This document shows positions 47,870-58,059 of a DNA stretch of 64,000 bases, one piece after another. Every line of letters starts with the position of its first letter. Positions within the stretch are counted from its first letter, which is position 1. The notes below the pieces were generated by a model that ran no database searches, had not been told where the DNA came from, and saw only the letters and a list, made by a program, of their open reading frames with translations. Location: contig JAHLJT010000631.1 of assembly GCA_031308135.1 (NCBI GenBank), forward strand, positions 28,664,271 to 28,728,270. The letters are read 5' to 3'. Made by a program: the position numbers and the translations under genes. Source of the stretch: Acheta domesticus (lineage: Eukaryota; Arthropoda; Insecta; Orthoptera; Gryllidae).

Positions 47870-48370
47870 TAGGGTTGGCAGAAAGTAAACTTCGATGTTT
47901 TTAAAACATCGATATTTTCTAACAGAATCATTCAGATTATTGCATCGATGTTTTGCTTTAGATGTTTTTCTAAGATTGAAGTATTTGTTCAGAAGCATCG
48001 ATTTAAAAAAATCTTATTATATGAATAAAATTATCTATTTTATTTGCGGATTGCTCTCAATCAATAGCCATTGACAAGTGTCACTGTTGTCGATCCCTAG
48101 GCGGAACGAAATCGTTTGCAACTTACAAACTTTCTCCAGTGATGCTAGCTTTTTTTATTATTTTGTAAGTGATAATATCGTTAAACTGCTATTTAAACCT
48201 TGACTACATTAACAGTGATTAGAAAATGAAGATAATGGTGAAATTTACGGCAGAATGTACTTTAAACTGAAACTTTAAACATTTATGTTTTTTTTTTGTT
48301 TTCACCGACATCGCAAATATTTTAGTGATGTATCGATATATCGAAGTTTTACTAAAATTTGCCATCACTA
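47870..48370. mobile_element. 501-bp nonautonomous hAT-like element with perfect 8-bp target duplication
   Basis: The left end is TAGGGTTGGCAGAAAGTAAA and the complement of the right end is TAGTGATGGCAAATTTTAGT. Both are followed by AACTTCGAT and ATCGATA motifs. The octamer GCCGAGAC flanks the element exactly (47862-47869 and 48371-48378). TIRs beginning TAGxGxTGGCA with 8-bp duplications fit the hAT superfamily. No transposase frame is present. Confidence 0.85.
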
Positions 48371-48479
48371 GCCGAGACCGGCTGGGTAATCACAGAGTCG
48401 GGATTGCCGCTTCTCTGCAGCGACTCTGACAGGGTGGTCGTAGGATTTGAGCTCAACAGCGAGGTCGCATTTAGCCACT

Positions 48480-48891
48480 GCCTAGATGAGAATTCTAGCG
48501 GTCAACTGCTCTCTCATCGGTAGTTTTCTGTGATTTCTCCGACCAACACCAAGCGATATCTAGAGAAGAACACTAACAAAAAGGCACGGACCGCGAGCGA
48601 TCATTCCTTCCTGTGCTCTGTCGTATCCTCTACTAACACGCACACACGCACACTCACACACGTTCATGCAATGCACTACTACATATCTCGCCAGAGTAAT
48701 CAGGAGACCCGCTGGAGGCAGGTACCTGTAGAGCGGATTCTGACGAGTTGGTCTGCGCCAAATCTCACCATCCAGCGGGGGAGGCTTCATCGTTATCCCA
48801 CGAGATTAAAAGCATTCACTATAATAACGGAAGTAACGTCCATAACACTTGGCAAGTTCGGAAACATCAATTAAATAATCAACCGAATGCG
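48480..48891 (+). mobile_element. SINE family A, copy 4 (diverged)
   Basis: Shares 'GAGAATTCTAGCGG', 'TCATCGGTAGTTTTCTGTGA', 'ACTAACAAAAAGGCACGGACC', 'GATCATTCCTTCC' and 'CTCACCATCCAGCGGGGGAG' with the other copies, and ends in an AATCAACC-type tail. The head is not recognisable, so the copy is truncated or diverged at the 5' side. It lies about 100 bp from the hAT-like element. Confidence 0.65.
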
Positions 48892-49007
48892 GAACACACC
48901 GCGGGGGGCTTGGCGTGTCGCTTTGAGAATGTACTCGTACCTCCCACTCCTAATGGAACAGGCAGCGACCGCCCGCCGGCCAGTAGGGGAGGGGCATCGA
49001 TCTATAC

Positions 49008-49239
49008 CAGTGGTGTCAAGGTCTCCTACTGGTGGCAGTGACACGCCTCGCGGCACCGTGCTATGCCACGAGCTCCTCTACGCCACTAGCGTCAGGAGAG
49101 GAAACTATTAGGAACCCCGCCGTTTTAAAATAGTGATGGCGTTCTCTTGCGGCGGGGTTTTGAACTGCGTGGAGAGGCGATTTGGTCGTGGCACTCGTGC
49201 CACGGACTCCTGCTCGTGGCATCGACCTCGACAACACTG
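49008..49239. mobile_element. hAT-type MITE, copy 2
   Basis: 232 bp, similar throughout to 33337-33569, in the same orientation. The left end is CAGTGGTGTCAAGGTC; the right end 'CGACAACACTG' has one TIR change. The flanks ATCTATAC and ATTTACAC agree at 6 of 8 bases, an eroded target duplication, so this copy is probably older. Confidence 0.85.
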
Positions 49240-49555
49240 ATTTACACCGAGGTGCCTCAATTATGATTTTTACCTTGAAATGTTCCAGTTAAGTAAAACG
49301 GAAAAGAAAACTCATCCTAGGATATTCTTGAAATTTCTACCGCGGAAAGGCGCGAGAATCATATCCGAGACTTTACACATAAAACAGAATAAAACATTAA
49401 ATACTATGATTGAATCCAATTACTTCACAGTAATTAATGACAACTTGCTTTTTCGTTTTAATGATCCATGGCAAAATTAATTCCTTCCTCATTCCCCCCT
49501 GCCCCATTGATGGTTGAAGGCGTACTTGGTTGATGGCCGTTCTGTGTTCATTATA

Positions 49556-49915
49556 GATGGCTAGCAGCAGCAAATTCTACGCAGGCAAAGTTTAGTATGT
49601 TTTGTTAAAATTGTATATAATGTAAACATTTTAGATTAAACAATACTGATTCCAACCAGTTTTTTGAAAAGGTAAGCTTCTGTCAACTTACATAAGCGTA
49701 AATTGTAATATAATGAGTTCATAATAGAAAGATAACTAAGAACAACAGATTTTACGCAAGCATAGTTTAGTATATTTTGTAAAACTGTAAATAATGTAAA
49801 TATTGAGATTACGCAATATTGATTTCAACCATTTTCTTAAAGATCTCTGAAGATGGCTGTTAAGGTATAGCCGAAACGTTACAGTGATAAGAACAATAAA
49901 AATTGAATGTCTACA
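49556..49915 (+). repeat. Two tandem ~175-bp units ending in a hammerhead-like core
   Basis: Unit 1 (from about 49572) and unit 2 (from about 49749) share 'ACGCA(G/A)GCA(A/T)AGTTTAGTAT', 'TAATGTAAA(C/T)ATT' and 'GATTxCAACCA'. At the end of unit 2, CTGAAGA and CGAAAC (49847-49880) bracket a GGCT/AGCC stem. AT-rich, noncoding. Possibly a tail of a retroelement such as a Penelope-like element or a retrozyme-type unit. Confidence 0.5.
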
Positions 49916-50179
49916 ATTTACATCGAACTGTTTGTCTCTAAGTATATCAGGTAGATATTCATTAAAAGAAGAAATAATAAAGTTTATGAAATTTATTTGG
50001 ATTACACTGCCAAGCGACGTCGTTATTCCATTCGTCGTTTCGTCGCTACGCGGGATTTTGAGCGTTTCCTCTGGGAAAGGCTGTCAATTGGTGTCCCGGA
50101 AGCAGCCGCCAGCTAGTTTTTTCACGGTGCTCCTGCCTCGTTGCGGTTGCCTACTGATGGCCGAGAGCAAGCGGCCTGC

Positions 50180-50776
50180 GCTGCAAAGAGCGAGATTAAC
50201 GTCGTTTCTCCCATCAACTCCAGGCGAATACCAGAGCGGAATCATAACAAACGGGCCAAGGACTGTGCGCGATCATTCCTTCCCCATTCTTCTCCTATCC
50301 TTACTGCCTACTTACAAGCACTACACTACCACGCATCCCAGGAGACCGGTCGGGAGCTTAGAGTTTGTACCGGCTGGGGCGGTGCCCCGCTGGGGGGAGA
50401 TACCTGGTTAGGGACAACCTTTAGAAGCTGACGGATGGGTTGGCGAGGGATCTCGCCATCCAGCGGGGAAGACCACCGCCACCTCCCATGATAAACCCTT
50501 GGGGGCGATGGTGTAACGGTTAGCGTATCGAAATGTTATACCCAAGTTGGCGGGTTCAAACCCGATCGAAGCCGAATCCTTCATACGCCTTCCTTCGGAG
50601 GGAAAGTAAAGCCGGCTGTCCCATGTTAGTAGATTTACTGCATATAAAAGATCTTCAAGCCTCATGGCCTGAGCCTCGGCACGTAAAATAAGGCAGCGCA
50701 ATTCAATTCAATAAAACACGCACTACCCTTACGGGACTAATGACCTTAGCCGTTGACGCACCCGGAATCACTAATC
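50180..50776 (+). mobile_element. SINE family A, copy 5, interrupted by SINE B
   Basis: Contains 'CGTTTCTCCCATCAACTCCA', 'AACAAACGGGCCAAGGAC', 'GGGGAGATACCTGGTTAGG' and 'CTCGCCATCCAGCGGGGAA'. After the insertion at about 50503-50712 it resumes with 'CTTACGGGACTAATGACC' and 'AATCACTAATCAATAC'. The head is missing. The split shows that family A was present before this family B insertion. Confidence 0.8.
50503..50712 (+). mobile_element. SINE family B, copy 1, nested in SINE A
   Basis: The tRNA-like head starts GGGCGATGGTGTAACGGTTA, with box A 'GTGTAACGGTTAGCG' and box B 'GGGTTCAAACCC'. The body contains 'CCTTCCTTCGGAGGGAAAGT' and 'TTAGTAGATTTACTGCATAT', and the tail is AATTCAATTCAATA. A reverse copy lies at 58655-59010. 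Confidence 0.85.
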
Positions 50777-51297
50777 AATACATGAATCCAGGGAGAGATC
50801 ACTAGTGAGCCCTACGCTAGGAGCACCACTGTTTGTACCACGGCCTTTAAACTCCCATATACTGTGGTGGAGACCATTACAGTGGCGCGCTCTCCTGCAG
50901 CACCTTCTTGCAGGAACTAAAATACGAACTGCTGCAAACGATACTTCAAACGTCCGTGGCTGCTGCATAAGTTCGCGAGACACAACCAGGCGCGTCATGT
51001 TATAAAAGAGCGTCGATATTCGCGTTTTCTTCAGCGGTTTCCTAGATGTGTATATTATGAATAATCGAACTTACAGTAGACACATTTCGTATTTCTCACA
51101 AATTAGTCAATTTTTATGTGTGGAAGTTGGCAAGCCTAACCTGCAGCTGTATCCGGTGACACTAGTGCACCCTCGAGCTTCGTCTCCGATTTTGATGGAG
51201 AGTTAGAAAGACATAAAGAATAAGCTCCATTTATTATAGGCAATCATGTGAAAATCCAATATCATTTAATTCATACAATACAATTGAAGTTCGTACG

Positions 51298-51330
51298 ACG
51301 TTTCAGAGAACTGTTCGTCTCCATCTTCAG
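51298..51330 (-). other. Hammerhead-ribozyme-like core
   Basis: The minus strand reads CTGAAGA, then a GAGA/TCTC-paired arm, then CTGAAACGTC. The CUGANGA and GAAA boxes around a short helix are the invariant parts of the hammerhead. Stem III and a clear cleavage triplet with a stem I partner are not evident. Confidence 0.3.
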
Positions 51331-51339
51331 GTACAAATT

Positions 51340-53720
51340 TCTTTAGCTAAAACTAAATTTATTTTATAAATATTGAAATGAAATCAATCACTACCAAAAA
51401 ACATAATGTAAGCAGAAAAGTATATTAGTGGAAGCTTACCTTGCAGATATATTACACAAAAAATCCAAGTTCAGTTCAGCGAACGTAAGGAAAACAAATG
51501 AATAGAATTAAGAGATTAGAATTTTGATTAGAATAGATTAATACAATTAAGAATATTATTTTTTTCCTTTCCATTCTGGGTGTCAAGAAAATGTGCCCAG
51601 ATAATCTCTTCCCCCATACCTCATACACGGTTTTTACTGGTTTTGGTCAAATAAATAAATAAAATGAGGTAGGGGGGTATTGAGAGTTGCAAGGTACCGT
51701 TTGCACCCACTGCGCGCCAGGAGGAACGCTAGCCCAGCGCCGCGCCTCGGCCGCGGAGAGGCTGTTGAGGCGTCGCTCTAGTGCCGCAGACGACGGCGTT
51801 TAAGTGTCCTTCCCCCTCCCCCTCCCCCTCCCCTTCCCCCTCCCCCTCCCCCTCATTACGTAAGGGGCGGCAGGGAGAGACGCCATGGAGCGTTTTCCTC
51901 GGACGCGATATTATATTAAATGCTTCGATGCAAATGAGGGAAAATCAGAATTTGGGACTGGCAATTTAACTGTCGTTTCTGATTTATGCGGTGCGTATAT
52001 TCTGCTTTCGAGTTTTAGGTTTTGTTTTTTTCGCTACCAGTTCGCAAAACACATTTCAAACGTCATCTTGTCAAATACACCTGAACAAGATGCTCTCTAA
52101 TTCATTCTTGGTCTCATTTCCTTTACCTATTAAAATTCATTTTCTTGAAGATTAGTGTCTTGCAAGATATATTTTTTCTTATGTACTCTCAGCCTTTCAT
52201 ACAATGCATGTCTCATCAAATGCCGATGATCCCAGCCGGTACATATTCAATTCATCTGCGCAAAGTTTCAGAGCTCTTCAGTTATTACTGGAACGTTGGG
52301 ATTCTCAACTCTGCGTAACCTGACGCACTTTGGATGGGTTAACCTAATGAAATGGAAGCTCAGAAAATGCTGTTGAATATTAGTTCTTTTCTCGGAATCA
52401 AAATCTTTCCTAGGGGAGGGATTACAGCTGTAAATTTCACTTTAAACGCTTTAAACTCAAAATAGATATATTTTTAGTCTTATTTAACTGACTTGTAGTC
52501 ATCAGATCCGCGTCATACGAGTATTTGAGTATTTGATATGACTAAGTTCGCACACATGCTATAAAACCAGTTTGCATTGCTCGCAGGCACATTTCGAGCA
52601 GTTATTAATGCGCAGCGTGATATGGAAGTATCAGATGCTCTGATAAGCGAACCTGCATGTAGCAGGCGATGTAACAGGGAAGAGAAAGGAAAAGTAAACT
52701 TCAGCCGTTATCTCTGACATAATGCCGCGAGTAGTTAATTCATTTTCTTTCAGTTTTGATGACAGCGGCGCGGGGAACACTAGAAGCGAAAGCTTTAACG
52801 CTCTGGGAGGCGTAGATAAAAAAGAAATGATACACACTTTAATCCCACCGGGAGGCTACTCGAGTTCTCCCACCCACGCTTAACAAGTCTCTAAAGAATT
52901 GAACAGAGATTTATGAAGCACACGCGGAGTCTCTTCGTCTCATGTTTTTGTTGACTTCTCCGAGGGCTATTTTCTAGTCGTGACTTCCAAGATGGTGGAC
53001 AGAAGTTGAAACGACAAAATATAATTTTATTGCCTGCTTGTGGAGCAGTTGGAGAAGTTTGTGGAGAATTTTGGATAAATTAATTCACAACCTTGGAAAA
53101 CGTGATGAATGAACGCTTGTGAATGCATAAATTAGCGAATGAAGGAAATAATAAAAGAATGCTAAGGCACAATGGAAACCTCAAGCAGAACGTTCAGAGA
53201 TGGCAATAAGATCGTTTTAAATTTATGAAAAAGTGATTTGAAAATGGATTTGTTTACTTCAATTACCTAAATTACGAGTTTTTTTCTCTACAACGCAGTG
53301 TGTGAAGTAAAAAAACCAAAATTGCGACTCCAATAAAAACAATTGGAGAAACACTTTTCTACGCGGTGGCGTCTAGAAATCTAATTGAATCATTGGAGTC
53401 CCAAAAAACCTTGAAAGAATTCTTCACAACTTTGATCAAGAATTAAATGTTTGCTCGAATGAGTAGGTATGTTACTTCCAATGAAAATGAAACAAACCAA
53501 TATCAATTTTTGTCTTGTCCGAAGAGAATCTCTCAAACGACGGACATACAAAATTGAGTTGAGGGTCATTTCCTTCGCTGTATAGCGCGTACGAATTTAA
53601 GACAACAATTAGAGTATCCTAATATAAATAAATATCACAAAGTATTACAGCAATTACAGTTTCTAAAGTCTTATGTTACTAGTTATGAATAACTACGGAA
53701 TGAAGTTAATCTACATACTT
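51340..53720. other. Mostly AT-rich; one GC-rich patch and a C-rich microsatellite
   Basis: The patch 51690-51800 is GC-rich and stop-free on the minus strand for about 30 codons ('RRLNSLSAAEARRWASVPPG'), without a recognised relative. A (CCCCTC)n run lies at 51810-51855. The rest shows no gene. Confidence 0.4.
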
Positions 53721-53733
53721 GAATGAAGGTTCT

Positions 53734-53865
53734 AGTACTTACATGGCTATCCGGGAGACCGCGTCCAAGGCACAGGTGCCAACGTTTCGGCAGCTAGGCT
53801 GTGACTTTTATCAGGGCGTAGTAATGCCTTGGACGCGGCGTCTCCCGGACAGCCATGTAAGTACT
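53734..53865. mobile_element. 132-bp hairpin element with ~40-bp arms
   Basis: The left arm starts AGTACTTACATGGCTATCCG and runs to 53772. The right arm, ending at 53865, is its near-perfect inverted copy, including 'CGCGTCCAAGGCA' and 'CCGGGAGAC'. The loop holds, on the minus strand, CTGATAA and GCCGAAACGTTGG around a CAGC/GCTG stem (53814-53781), similar to the hammerhead-like cores nearby. No frame or known transposon was recognised. Confidence 0.65.
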
Positions 53866-54099
53866 AACTCCGGACGCGGAAGCTACGCTCTCACAAGATT
53901 CTAGTAGTCGAACGCCAAGGAAATGTGAACTAGATGATATTTGAGAACGTCATCTCCCGCCCACGTCCAACACAGTTCTACAAGCCATCAGCGATTTTAC
54001 GATTCACTAAATCAGAATCGGTATACGCCAGAACGGTAATCCAATAGGGCGTATAAACCAGACAAAAACTCACGTGTCGTCTGTCTCTGACGAAACGAT

Positions 54100-54460
54100 C
54101 CTTCCCCACCTCCTCCTCGGGGGGGGGGGGCTGAAGAGGGGCCATTAGGGAGCAATAGAGTGCCCAGGGCGGCGCCAGTGCGTCCGCTTTCGTCCCCGGG
54201 CCCTCGTTAACGCCTCGTTAAGGACCTATTTGGAAGGAAGGAGGGGAAGGGGAGGTGGGGGGGCGAAGAAGGAGGTCGGGGTGAAAGGGAAAGGGTGAGG
54301 GCGGTGAGGGCGGTGAGGGCGGGGGCGGCGGCGTTGGCTCCACACTGCACAGACGTAACATCCACACGGAGTCGATTGCGCAAAGCCACTGCAGGCGCCA
54401 CACAGGTGGAGGCGATGGCCTGGCGTGATGGCGTATTCCGCAGTGTTCGCGGCAATTTTG
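54100..54460. other. GC-rich patch with G-run, no gene recognised
   Basis: Begins with a 13-base G-run near 54119 and contains GAGGGCGGT repeats (54293-54325). Frames on both strands are unrecognised. Purine-rich sequence continues at 55050-55560 without a gene. Confidence 0.4.
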
Positions 54461-56139
54461 GCTCACTGCATCGTAAAACGATAAAATGTACTTTAAAAGC
54501 AACGGCGTGATTGCGGTGTATTGTTTGAAGTGTTAAAAGCGTTTTGCGCATCGTTTCTATTCTGACTGTGATAATGAAAGTTGATCCGGACTTTGAAGAC
54601 ATCATTTTTGCTACTAACGACAAATTCTACTAATGCTACATTATCTTGATTCACATTTGTTTGATTAGAGCTACCTACTACTCACATGATGCTGCATCAC
54701 GATGAGATATATATAGTAGCACGCTGCCGTTACCGTTGAGAACAGATTGCACTTGTCGTGATCAAGTACAAATAAAACAAACATATCCTCCTTTCCATAA
54801 TTTTTCTCCGATTCTAGAAAAGAACAATTTTTAAAGTTATGGACAAGGAATCTGGGAATAATGCTCAGAGATATTTGGCAGATGCAATGAATCACATCAG
54901 CCATCAAGGTGTGAAAACAGGTGCATAGATATTTCACCGAGGCGAACTTGCACGAGGTCATGAATATAGAACGGTTTAGTCGAAAGAGAATTTGCAGAAT
55001 GAACGAAGGAGGACAACAAAGTGCACGTGCAAGGAATCTCAGGATTGGGGTCAGTCAAGAAGAGGAAAAGAAAAAGAAGAAAAGGAGGGAAAAAATACGC
55101 GATGAGGATGGGACAGCGCAAACATAGTCGATTGTGAGACGTATGCTGTGAGAATGGAAGGAAGGCCGGAACACGGTTGCAAACATTACGCGTATGAATG
55201 ACGACGACGACGAGAGATTCAAACATGGAAGAGGCAAGAACTGTTTGAGGACGAGACGAGAGTGAACTGAGAACAGAGAGGACGAGGCCGGTATGAGAAT
55301 GAAATGAGCACGACTAAAAAATTGTGACTGAAATATGGCTGACAAGAATGAAATATGATAACGTGACGACGGTGAGAAGGAATAAAGAAAAGATAGTCAT
55401 AATGGAGGAACTTTTAAGTCGAATTTGTAAAGGGGCAGAGGCGGGAGTGGAGAAGTTCGGTGGTGACTTGTAGATTCGCGGTAATAGCAGAGACTCCAAG
55501 AAATGACAAGTGAATTCAAACAATGGGATGGGGTGAGGTGAGTTGTAATACCACTGACATTTCATCGAAAACAGAACAAGCATAGGTAGTGAAGGTCAAC
55601 AACTTACCAAACTGGTGTAAAGAACAAGGTGTATGCACAATCAACAAGTAACGCAGAGGGTGTTGTATGAGAAGAATATTCCAGAGAAGCAGCAAACAGA
55701 GTGTAGCATCGTGACAACCACACTGGCAAGGGGAGGAATGTTAAGCGAACACTCGAAAAGAAGCAAGTCAGCAAGTCAGAAGCAAGCAACACCAAAGGCG
55801 TGCCACCCCATTATAGGAGCAGCCAAAAATAGATCATAGCCACCGCCGCCCGTGTTGCAATCTGTCAGCAGCAGGCAGCCCAAGGGCCGGAGGACTGAGG
55901 AACAAAGGGTGCATCACGCGATCCACTTGTATTTGAGAAGTGGCGTACCAGTTTCAATGAGACTCGCCGGACTTGAAATGATCAAAAGCACAGCCCAGAT
56001 TGGAGCATTCCGTTCGCATTGGCAACGGGATGGTAACCGAGGAGTTGGGAGCCGAGGTGAGAAACGGGTGACCAGTCACGGGTGTGGAGAGCCCGTCCAG
56101 TGGTCCAATCAGACATTAGGGGGTTTCTTCTTTCTTTCC

Positions 56140-56385
56140 AGGGTTGTTATCCAGCCGACATCGACAGCCAGTTACCCTTCACGTCCCTACGGGACGCTTA
56201 AGACCATACATTATGTACTAGCGGACTCCTCTGATCTGTGGTCAGCAGAACGCGAGGCCCTCGGCGACAACACGTACATGAGAGACAAGGGACAAACAAC
56301 CATGTCCAAGACAGGCCTGGCACCCGGGACCCTTCGGAACGATGTGCCGAATGGGTACACACTCTTAGCCTATGGGGGTTCTGAG
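56140..56385 (-). mobile_element. tRNA-SINE (family D), reverse copy
   Basis: Body blocks match 21000-21259 in reverse: 'CAGCCGACATCGACAGCCAG', 'GTCCCTACGGGACG', 'GAGGCCCTCGGCGACAA' and 'GAGACAAGGGACAAACAACC'. The tRNA-like head runs to about 56376. It overlaps a 179-codon plus-strand frame that is not a gene. Confidence 0.7.
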
Positions 56386-56985
56386 ATGTAAATATTGTAG
56401 TTTCTTCGTAAATAATCAGGGTCCATCTAATTCATGTATGTAGGCTAAATTGTCTCTCCCGCCGCAACAGTGAAGAAACGGTGCAGAGACCTCGAGGCGC
56501 GACGGTGACAACACATACATGAGAGACAAGGGAAAACAACTATGCCCCAGGCAGGACTCGATCGAAGCACTGAATCGATACACGCTCTTAGCCTAGGGAG
56601 TTTATAATATGTAAATATTGTAGTTTCTTTGTCCAGTCTCCATCTAACTCGTGTATGTAGGCTAAATTGTCTCTCCCAACGCGTCGCCGCAACAGTGAGG
56701 AGACGGCGCAGAGACCCCGAGGCGCAAAGGTGACAACGCATACATGAGAGACAAGGGACGAACAACCATGCCCAAGGCAGGACTCGATCCCGCGACCCTT
56801 CGAAACGAAGCGCTGAGTCCTACCACGCTCTTCGCCTAAGGGGTTTCTGAGATGTAAATATTGTAATTTCTTCGTAAATAACCAGTGCCCACCTAACTCA
56901 TGCATGTAGGCTAATATGTCTCTCCTAACGCGCCGCCGCAACAGTGAGGGGTCCGTGCAGAGACTTCGCGGCGGCGGCCGACGCC
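56386..56985 (-). repeat. Tandem array of SINE-head units (~223 and ~243 bp)
   Basis: ATGTAAATATTGTA recurs at 56386, 56609 and 56852. Each unit carries 'ATGTAGGCTAA', 'GCCGCAACAGTGA' and 'GTGACAACxCATACATGAGA'. The first two then run into the reverse tRNA-like head ('CAGGACTCGATC', 'ACGCTCTT(A/C)GCCTA'). The third unit runs into the CpG island at 56930 instead. Together with the copy at 56140-56385 this makes three heads in a row on the minus strand. Confidence 0.75.
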
Positions 56986-57350
56986 TTCCCGGCAACAAGT
57001 GCGGCCACGCCTCCTGTCCTACCGGCTCCCACTGCGTCGCGCGCGCACACACACACACACATGCATGCGGGCGTCCACGCCTCTCCGCTCCGCTGGGGCG
57101 CCGCGGGGGCTTACGTGAGCCGCTCGCACGCACATCCACGCGCGCGCGCGCGGAGAAAGCGAACGCAAGCAGCCAGGCAGCCTCCTCGCCGCTCCGCGCC
57201 GCTCCGCGCCGCTCGGCGTCGAACTCGGGCCACAAATCTCGGCCGCCGCCCTCGCGACAGGCCGCGCCGCTCGCCTCCAGCGGCGCCCCGCGTTGCTCCA
57301 CTTCCTGCGCGACGCGCCCCAGTGGGGAACCACTCCCGCCGGCAAGAACA
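56930..57350. promoter_or_regulatory. CpG-rich island, candidate promoter or first exon
   Basis: About 400 bases of very CpG-dense sequence with CGCGCG runs, an (AC)n run at 57047-57060 and 'GCTCCGCGCC' repeated twice. Long frames exist on both strands but share no recognised domain. Such islands in AT-rich insect DNA often mark promoters, but no TATA or initiator could be assigned firmly. Confidence 0.3.
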
Positions 57351-57397
57351 AAACAATGTCGTGTTCGACGACACCTTTTTACCTTGGCACCTTTTTA

Positions 57398-58018
57398 TAC
57401 ATCATTCGTATCTTCTTCGTCCTTAACATTGTCAACAATTTGTCGTTCTTCTTCGCCATCATCATCCTCTTCTTCTTCTTCTTCTTCGCCATCAAGTTCT
57501 TCTACGTCATCTTCTTCTACGCCATCATCTTTATTTACACCATCATTATCTTCTTCTAAACCATCATCATCTTCTAAGCCATCATCATCTTCTAAGCCAT
57601 CATCATCTTCTTCTACGCTACCATCATCTTCTAAGCTATCATAATCTTCTGAGCTATCATAGTTTTCTTCTACGCCATCATCTTCTTCTACGCCATCATA
57701 ATCTTCTTCTAACCTATCATAATATTCTTCAACGCTATCATCTTCTTCTACGCCATCATCATTGTCCTCTAAGCCATCATCATATTCTTCTAAGCTATCA
57801 TAATCTTCTTCTGCGCTATTATCATCTTCTACGCCATCATCATTTTCTTCTATGCCATCATCATCTACGCCATCATATTCATCATCAACGCCATCATCTT
57901 CGCCTACACTATCATCTTCTTTGCCACTTTCTTCTTCTTCCTCTTCATGTCTTCTTCGCCATATTTGTTTTCTTATTCTTCGCCGCCTTCTTTGCTGTCT
58001 TCTTCGTTTTCTTAATTT
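57398..58018 (-). other. 207-codon stop-free acidic frame without a start codon, in an 18-bp-like repeat array
   Basis: Between an upstream TGA (58021-58019) and a TAA (57397-57395) the minus strand is open for 207 codons but has no ATG. It begins Arg-rich ('RKRRRQQRRRRRIRKQIWRR'), then becomes Glu/Asp repeats of the form (D)DDG(V/L)EED with variants such as 'EEDYDSLEEYDDGLEDNDDG', and ends 'ERQIVDNVKDEEDTNDV'. The other minus frames are full of TAG. No polypyrimidine acceptor precedes it. It may be an exon of an acidic protein or a pure triplet-type expansion. Confidence 0.4.
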
Positions 58019-58059
58019 TCATTTTCTTCTTCTACGACACTTCTAAGATTTTGACTGGC

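Noticed and set aside
49884..50411. 175-codon plus-strand frame
   Set aside because: It overlaps SINE A copy 5 for much of its length and contains no conserved domain.
55852..56391. 179-codon plus-strand frame
   Set aside because: Its second half is the reverse complement of a tRNA-SINE and the first half is unrecognised.
56916..57644. 242-codon plus-strand Ser/Pro/Arg-rich frame
   Set aside because: It joins a CpG island to the complement of the acidic repeat array. The Ser runs are the shifted reading of TCT/TCA triplets.
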